Origin: Cryptomeria japonica | Taxonomy: Eukaryota > Streptophyta > Pinopsida > Cupressales > Cupressaceae | Assembly (NCBI RefSeq): GCF_030272615.1 | Contig: NC_081415.1 | Coordinates: 630,393,240 to 630,457,239, forward strand | DNA: 64,000 bases | Reading direction: 5' to 3' | Shown here: piece after piece, positions 58,596 to 64,000 of the stretch | Numbering within the stretch: position 1 is the stretch's first letter | How the letters are laid out: each line of letters begins with the position of its first letter | Notes under the pieces: generated by a model | What the model saw: only the letters and a program-made list of their open reading frames with translations | What the model was told of the DNA's origin: nothing | Database searches by the model: none | Made by a program: the position numbers and the translations under genes

Positions 58596-59091
58596 AAATG
58601 ATGATGCATCCTTGCAACACCCTCACAATGCTCCCTAACATGTTGAAGTAACCATTCATAAAACCCATGTCAAACACATACTCATATATGGTGGAGCTAG
58701 CTTAAACATGTGTGCATTAAGTTTAAAAAAGGATTTGGGATATTTAGAAAATGTAGTGGATCCAAAGAAGAAAATAACTATCAAGGTGTATGATGAGGAA
58801 GAACGATCTTCTAAAGGGACTATGGTGTTACCAATCAAAATAGGATTTGTGGAAAGAAATACATTGTGCCAAGTTATAAACTTGAATTTATCTTATAATA
58901 TTCTTCTGGGAAGACCATGGATTCATGGCATGGAAGTGGTTTCTTCTACATACCACCAGTGTGTCAATTTTCCTCATAACGGACAAGAAGTCACTATAGT
59001 CACAGACTCTAGTCAATATTGCAATAATTTGAAACCAACACAAGATGCAAGAGTTCCACATAACAGAGAATCAGCCTATCCCACCAAATAA
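58596..59091 (+). pseudogene. Gypsy-C protease with lost catalytic Asp
   Basis: After VTIHKTHVKHILIYGGASLN comes ITIKVYDEEERSSKGTMVLP, then LNLSYNILLGRPWIHGMEVV and YHQCVNFPHNGQEVTIV. The active-site triplet should be D-G-G; here it is Y-G-G, a single G-to-T change at codon position 1. The fold motifs are otherwise kept. An inactive protease could not process its own Gag. Confidence 0.88.
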
Positions 59092-60474
59092 ATTCAAGAA
59101 AAATTATGGGAATCCAAGGTGGAGAAAGAAAGCAGTTCATAAAGAAGAACCATGGCAAGAAAGGATACACCAAGCAGCAAAAATAGTAGCTAACAAATAG
59201 AAACAAGAAGAATATGAGAAACAATACGAAGAACTTGCAATCAGAAGAGAAGAAGAATCTTGCAAACAAGTTCAAGGAATACAAACAAGCATGGAACCTG
59301 ATCAAGATATTCCAGAAACAATGAAAGAACAGATGGCCAAAATCAGAGAACTCTTCTCACTATATAAATTTCTTGTTAGATATAGTGGTGTGATTCTAGA
59401 CAATGGTTCAGAAACATATTCGTTTGGGGTCCAGATCTATCATCTGATGTATCAAGTGAAGAAAATGATGAAGAACAAGCAACTATTACAAATGAAGACT
59501 TATCTTTCACAAAATAAAGAATAGAGTTGGAAAGAAGACAAGAAGAGATCATAATTCAGAGGAAAGAGGCATATGCAAAACAACAAAGGAAAGAGGATGA
59601 AAAAGAACAAGAAGTGACACCACAGGAAACACAAACAGTTATTGACCAATCATCAGAAGATCAAAAAAATATTAGACCTACATCAAATGTTGAGCCAACA
59701 ATATTAAGGTATGGAAGAACCACAGAAGAATTAATAGATAGTCAGGCAGGATTGACTATTCCAAAAGAAGATGAGTTCGAGAGAAGACAGAAGATAGCAA
59801 GAGAATCCTCTATGTCATGTGCACAAGTATGCCAACTTCAAGATACAAATGACTCTATTGAAATTGATCAAGAGGGAACCTGTAGTATCAAAGATGTATG
59901 TGTTGATATAATCCAGTCGTTTGAGGGGCAAACCTCAGATGATGAGTCACTTGATAGTGAGTCAAAAAATACTAATTCTGATTTCATTAGAGCTAATTGG
60001 AGAGCACTTGGGAGAGACTATCCTCAAGAGAGTTCTATCTATGACATTACCTACTCTATGCCAAACTATGACTATTATGTCATGAACCTTGAAATGCCCA
60101 ACAATGACGATGACTATGACTTACCCCTACTTCATCCAAAACTAATTGATTGGGATAACCTAGAAAACCCTAAATTGGATGTCTTTTTCAATGATCATGA
60201 TTTAGTCGTATATCTTAATGTTGTAGAACCAATAACATCTAAGATATCTTCCATTGTGGAATCAATTAATGCTTCTTGCATTCAGGGGAGTGCCAAACTT
60301 TCCAGTCGCAAAATTGAAATAAAACAAGGAAAAAGACCTTGTGTTGAAAACCATTTTATGGCAACACTAGATCAATCAAGAGGAAAAATAAAGGATGTAT
60401 TAGACAGTAAAAACCTCCCTGAGGCGCCAGAAGATGGAAAGTTTGACACCCTCCCTACATATTTTTCAAGGTAG
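59092..60474 (+). pseudogene. Gypsy-C linker between protease and RT
   Basis: KQEEYEKQYEELAIRREEES matches the Gypsy-B linker start, but the G-patch found there is missing. An open frame of 315 codons (59527-60474) is charged and acidic (DDDYDLPLLHPKLIDWDN) and ends EAPEDGKFDTLPTYFSR. A one-base shift carries it on as GRSAILIEPIEAINIGT into RT. Role unknown; it may be a spacer between Gag-Pro and RT in this lineage. Confidence 0.75.
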
Positions 60475-60935
60475 ATCTGCTATTTTAATAGAGCCAATAG
60501 AAGCAATAAATATTGGTACATCAAAGGACCCCAAAGTCTATCATCCTGCTGCATGATTATCAAATGAAGAGAGGAAAAACTACATAGAATTATTCAAACA
60601 AATACAGATAAATTTTGCTTGGTCCTATGCAGACATGCCAAGACTTGATCCAGATCTTATCATGCATCATCTCAATGTAGATCCAAAAGCAAAACCAGTT
60701 AAACAAAAGCTAAGGAAGATGCATCCACAAATTGCTCTCCTTGTAAAAGTAGAGCTAAAGAAACTATTGGATGTGGGTTTCATAAGACCTGTTTCCTATC
60801 CAGAGTGGATTTCAAGCATTGTGTCAGTGTCAAAGCCAGATAAAAGCATAAGAGTGTGCGCCAATTTTAGATATTTGAACAAGGCATGTCCTAAAGATGA
60901 TTTCTCATTGCCCAACATTGATATAATTATATACT
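60475..60935 (+). pseudogene. Gypsy-C reverse transcriptase, N-terminal fragment
   Basis: Visible are ELFKQIQINFAWSYADMPRL, DPDLIMHHLNVDPKAKPVKQ, KLLDVGFIRPVSYPEWIS, VCANFRYLNKACPKDDFSLP and NIDIII. This is the start of a Tat-type RT (family: DFRDLNKACPKDDFPLPNID). The catalytic palm is not reached because Gypsy-D has inserted at 60936. Confidence 0.92.
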
Positions 60936-61307
60936 TGTAAAGCGGAAAAATCGCGATCGAACCCTAGTTGCTCTCCCCTCTTCCGACTCCGAGGAGAGAG
61001 AAGGGAGGTTCGCTAGGATTCGATGGTTTTTCACTTAGGGGAGAGACTTTACATTCAAAAGAGGGGTTGAAACTCATAAGATCCAATCCCACGCAATGCA
61101 AGATTGGATGCTAAATGAATTTCAAGGGTTAGGAAAGCAAGGCTACCCTCTTTTGTAAAGAATGTTGTTAAGGAAATTAAGCTAAGCATGCATAGAAAGT
61201 CATAAAGATTCGCTTATAAACTGAGTTCGGGTTATAGGATGAAGCTGCAGACCTGGAATTAGTAGTAAAATGTCGATACGGCGCTGTCCTGCAAATTTGA
61301 GCAAAAG

Positions 61308-61342
61308 TTGTCGAGACAATGGCGCCCGGCGCCACGGTCCTC
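61308..61342 (+). repeat. GC-rich hairpin motif copy
   Basis: GGCGCCCGGCGCCACGGTCC is a third relative of the GGGCGCTGGGCGCCATGGTCC motif at 61938-61991. It can fold on itself. Confidence 0.55.
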
Positions 61343-61802
61343 CGAAAAATCCGTGAAACGAAGGGGGATCTGTTCGTCTCTGCACAAGGATTCCAGATCT
61401 TCAATTTCAGCCGCGTACCTGCAACCTACACACAGAAAAGTGAAGACGATTGGGGGGTTAGGGATTGGGGGTTTGCCTTTAGGTCAAACCCCTGTTTTGG
61501 AATTAACCAAGAAATGAGCAAGAGCTGTAAATATAAATGATTGTAAAACAAGTACTAATACCTTGTTCTAAGGATGTTGGTATCCTTATGTGCGAAGGTT
61601 TAGATGTTGTATGTTGTATGTTGTAGTAATATGTTGTATGTGATCTCCTCTTCAATGGTTGAATCCTTGTCTTGAATGCAACACTTAGCCTTGAATGGAG
61701 ACTTGAAATGATCAATTGCTTGAAAGAATGCTTGAATGCTTGAATGCTTGAGTATAGTTTCCATGCCTTTTCCATCATATCGAATGAAAGAGGAAAATGT
61801 CA

Positions 61803-61810
61803 TTTATATA
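61803..61810 (-). promoter_or_regulatory. Gypsy-D LTR TATA box
   Basis: The minus strand reads TATATAAA inside the LTR, a strong plant TATA match. Confidence 0.65.
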
Positions 61811-61929
61811 CTTGTCAATTAGGGCTGATAGACTGATTTTCCCGACCTTAGTCCGACCAGGGAAAGTTAATTTCCAAATTGCAAAAAAAAAGACCCGAGC
61901 CCCTTAGGAGACCGGGCCCAAAATAGGAC

Positions 61930-61992
61930 CCAGGGACCAGGGCGCTGGGCGCCATGGTCCTGGGGACCAGGGCGCTGGGCGCTCTGGTCCCA
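61930..61992 (+). repeat. GC-rich tandem repeat, two units of about 30 bp
   Basis: GGGACCAGGGCGCTGGGCGC occurs twice, followed by CATGGTCC or TCTGGTCC. GGACCA and TGGTCC in each unit can pair to form a hairpin. It lies upstream of the LTR TATA box in the sense direction. Confidence 0.75.
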
Positions 61993-62162
61993 CCTCCCGG
62001 GACATCAGGGTGCAAGGAGGTTCAGGCCAGGGTACTTGAAAAATGCAGTTTTTGGTGTCGTGAGCAAGTTTCGGGGTCTCCATTCAGGTTGCGTGTTGCA
62101 TCGCCATCGTGAAGACCGAAATGCAGTCGAAATTGCAAGTGTCGCAATTTTAGGATGCTACA

Positions 62163-62177
62163 TTTAGCCCCCACTTT
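62163..62177 (-). promoter_or_regulatory. Gypsy-D polypurine tract
   Basis: The minus strand reads AAAGTGGGGGCTAAA directly before the LTR start TGTAGCATCC. Confidence 0.85.
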
Positions 62178-62906
62178 AGCGGGAGTATGTATGCTCATAC
62201 TTCCGATAAAGTACAAGGAAACAACATTGAAAGACTTTCACCACGTCAAGGAGGCAAGATACACCAAGCCCCCAGTGGACTAAGGATCTTACAACTTCGA
62301 TTGACAGAGTAAAAGGGAAGGTCACAAGGGAGAACCATGACTGTCAGTAGTAAGGTTCCCTCACTATGAGTCATGCAAGAAAGATATCAAAAATTTTCAA
62401 GGCAAGGCTAAATTTGCCAAGAAATTTTCAAGTATCTTGAAAAGATATGAACGGGATGTATGCCCCCCTACGTTAAAGCGATCGCACACGCCTCACCGGG
62501 GGTGATTGTTTTAACGTAGTGATACACATAAGAAATGAGAAAGGAAAGGAGCACGTTATCGCAAGGATTTAGCCCCCAAGTGTGAGATAAACCCAAGGAT
62601 AATAGACACAAAACACAAAGCACAAGGTGACTTCACTTTCCTCGGGGTCAGTATGTTGTATGATAAGTCACGTATATATATCATATGTATGTATGCATAA
62701 TTGTTCTTCATTCCCCAATCAAGGAAGGTCACCTAGAAGAAGGGAACACATGTGTCTTTTGAGTCAACATGAGAGAGATCGAGAGATCTCAATGCTTTGC
62801 ATCGTCCTCAAGTAGACAACACTAAGGACAACAAATAGAAGAATGAGAATAACATATAGAAGAAGTAACAAAAGAGAGGAGAAGAGAATCTGCTATGCTA
62901 ATGTAT
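62178..62906 (-). other. Gypsy-D 3' untranslated region
   Basis: No coding domain is seen. GCGATCGC and TACGTTAAAGCG followed by TTTTAACGTAG form an imperfect inverted repeat near 62470-62520. Confidence 0.6.
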
Positions 62907-64000
62907 CTAGTCTAGCATGTCATCTACCCCCTGATCTTGTTGATCAATGTTTCGGGAAGGCAGGGAACACACTAGAGGAGGAACATCCAACACAGCAGAT
63001 GGAGCTATCACAAGATCCAAACAAGGGCTATGTTCATGTTCCGAGCCACATTGTTCTTGTCTAGGAGCTAGGATAAGTGTTTTAGAAAATCCATTAGATA
63101 AATGGTTATCAACATCAACAAGTTCATATTCACTATCAGAAGCAAGAGGAGTAACATTTTCATCATGAATAACATTTTCATCCATATCATCATCAAGATT
63201 TATAAAAATAGGATCTTTAACTCGCACAGGATCAAGACCATCATACATCTTATGTTTAGGAGATTTAGGCTCAATGTCTGGCTGAGGAGAAAATGGAATA
63301 ATGCTTGTTGAAGGTGTTTTTGGAGATTGCAAAGTTTGAGAAGCAGCTGCCTGAGCTCTAAGACGACGCTTTCATCGGCGTTCACGTGCAGAACGATTTC
63401 GTCTAGTCTTAGTAGGAAGTGGAGAAGATTGAGGAGGAGGAATGTTCTCATCCTTAGCACTTGGGTGTTTAGGTTGTGGTCTCTTAGGCTGGATAATAGG
63501 AGAAGAAGAAGGTCTCTTCTCTCTATAAAAAGAAGGAGGAGGAACTGCTCCATACAAAGGAGGAATTTTTGGTTTAGGGAGAAGACCAAGTCCATCATGA
63601 CGAGGAGGTATAGGTCTACTCTTAGGAAGTTTATTAGGTATAGACATAGTCACATCCATAGGGATGGGTTGGGAATCTTCTTGAGGAAAGACATTAGTTT
63701 TATCTTTCAAAGGAAGAACTTCCTTCTCAAGAATGATAGGAATGTCAAGTTTAGGTGTTCTAGGTTCACTTAGAGATAAGATCATATCTGTTTTCCACTT
63801 TTGATAAGATTTGAAAAGATGATCACTTCGTGGAGGAAGAGATTGGAATTGTTTAGGCCAAAAGTAATCAAGAGGAACACTAGAGGTTCTTTCAGCTGGT
63901 TTAAAGAGACTATGATTGACAGTAACAACTTCACCATTATGGGGAAATTTCAAACACTTGTGAATAGGAGAAGCAATAGATTTCATGGAAGATAGCCAAG
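62907..64000 (-). pseudogene. Gypsy-D protease end and Pro-rich tail
   Basis: The frame enters from the right edge. SSMKSIASPIHKCLKFPHNG and EVVTVNHSLF is the segment that follows the ILGRPW motif of the protease (Gypsy-C: YHQCVNFPHNGQEVTIV). A Pro-rich, basic region follows (PSSSPIIQPKRPQPKHPSAK, KTRRNRSARERR), broken by a single TGA near 63370, then a less charged tail (FINLDDDMDENVIHDENVTP) ending at 62907. The TGA fits CGA to TGA. The tail has no recognised domain, and no RT follows. Confidence 0.75.

Larger units (their letters stand above)
53416..60935 (+). mobile_element. Tat-like gypsy element (Gypsy-C), cut by Gypsy-D
   Basis: This plus-strand relative of Gypsy-B has a 5' LTR, PBS, a 2.1-kb leader, gag, protease, a linker and the first part of RT. 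The RT frame ends where the Gypsy-D LTR begins at 60936; the rest of the element would lie beyond the right window edge. The five bases before the LTR are CTAAG; the other target copy is not in the window. Stops and a mutated protease show it is inactive. Confidence 0.88.
60936..62162 (-). repeat. Gypsy-D 3' LTR
   Basis: It starts TGTAAAGCGG and ends GGATGCTACA on the plus strand, 1227 bp, with a PPT directly to its right. It is much richer in GC than the rest of the window. A minus-strand TATA box is at 61803-61810. Confidence 0.85.
60936..64000 (-). mobile_element. Gypsy-D, pol-less Tat-like element, partial
   Basis: This minus-strand element is inserted in Gypsy-C RT. Its 3' LTR is complete; PPT, a 3' untranslated region and the end of a gag-protease-type polyprotein follow and run off the right window edge. 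Between the protease remnant and the PPT there is a Pro-rich frame but no RT, RNase H or integrase. The five bases before the LTR are ATACT; the second target copy is outside the window. Confidence 0.82.

Noticed and set aside
63200-63773. Arg/Ser-rich plus-strand frame and a second minus-strand Leu-rich frame
   Set aside because: Both overlap the Gypsy-D Pro-rich frame in other frames and have no support of their own.

Overview
The window is plant nuclear DNA made almost wholly of nested, decaying LTR retrotransposons. I see no intact host gene, tRNA, rRNA or CRISPR array. Plant origin is indicated by Ty1/copia elements with initiator-Met-type primer sites, a chromovirus relic, Tat-like Ty3/gypsy polyproteins and a short CCCTAAA telomere-type run. 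The old, nested, methylation-scarred structure would fit a large-genome seed plant, perhaps a gymnosperm, but this is inference.

Layout. (1) 836-7518: complete copia element on the minus strand (Copia-1) with two LTRs, PBS, PPT and a perfect 5-bp target duplication. (2) 9.5-12.0 kb: relics of a gypsy-type LTR and a copia-type LTR. (3) 12.9-16.8 kb: a very decayed plus-strand chromovirus (PBS, gag, protease, RT), its RT split by about 1.2 kb of AT-rich DNA. (4) 18956-22716: a broken minus-strand reading frame of about 1,250 codons with no recognised family. (5) 24.5-25.75 kb: a gypsy LTR end with a 38-bp minisatellite and a PBS. (6) 26.8-43.4 kb: a minus-strand gypsy element (Gypsy-A) in the order GAG-PR-RNaseH-RT-RNaseH-INT, with an extra RNase H upstream of RT.

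Gypsy-A is split by a plus-strand copia element (Copia-2, 28988-39056). Copia-2 is itself split in gag by a DNA element with 24-bp terminal inverted repeats (30859-33932), which holds a 42-bp palindrome-cored array, a very long CT tract and a 500-base assembly gap. Gypsy-B (43374-53043, minus) lies in the 5' part of Gypsy-A. It has perfect target duplications, PBS, PPT and gag-protease-G-patch, but ends a few codons into the RT region and carries no pol. A related plus-strand element with an RT start (Gypsy-C, 53416-60935) follows and is cut by the LTR of Gypsy-D (60936 to the window end, minus), whose protease region runs to its 3' LTR with no RT or integrase.

Themes: the premature stops lie mainly where a sister copy or the family has glutamine (CAG to TAG), as expected from deamination of methylated cytosine. 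Two Tat-like elements are pol-less and would need enzymes supplied in trans. The related Gypsy-B and Gypsy-C leaders both carry arrays of short motifs with palindromic cores just after the PBS, but the motif sequences differ.
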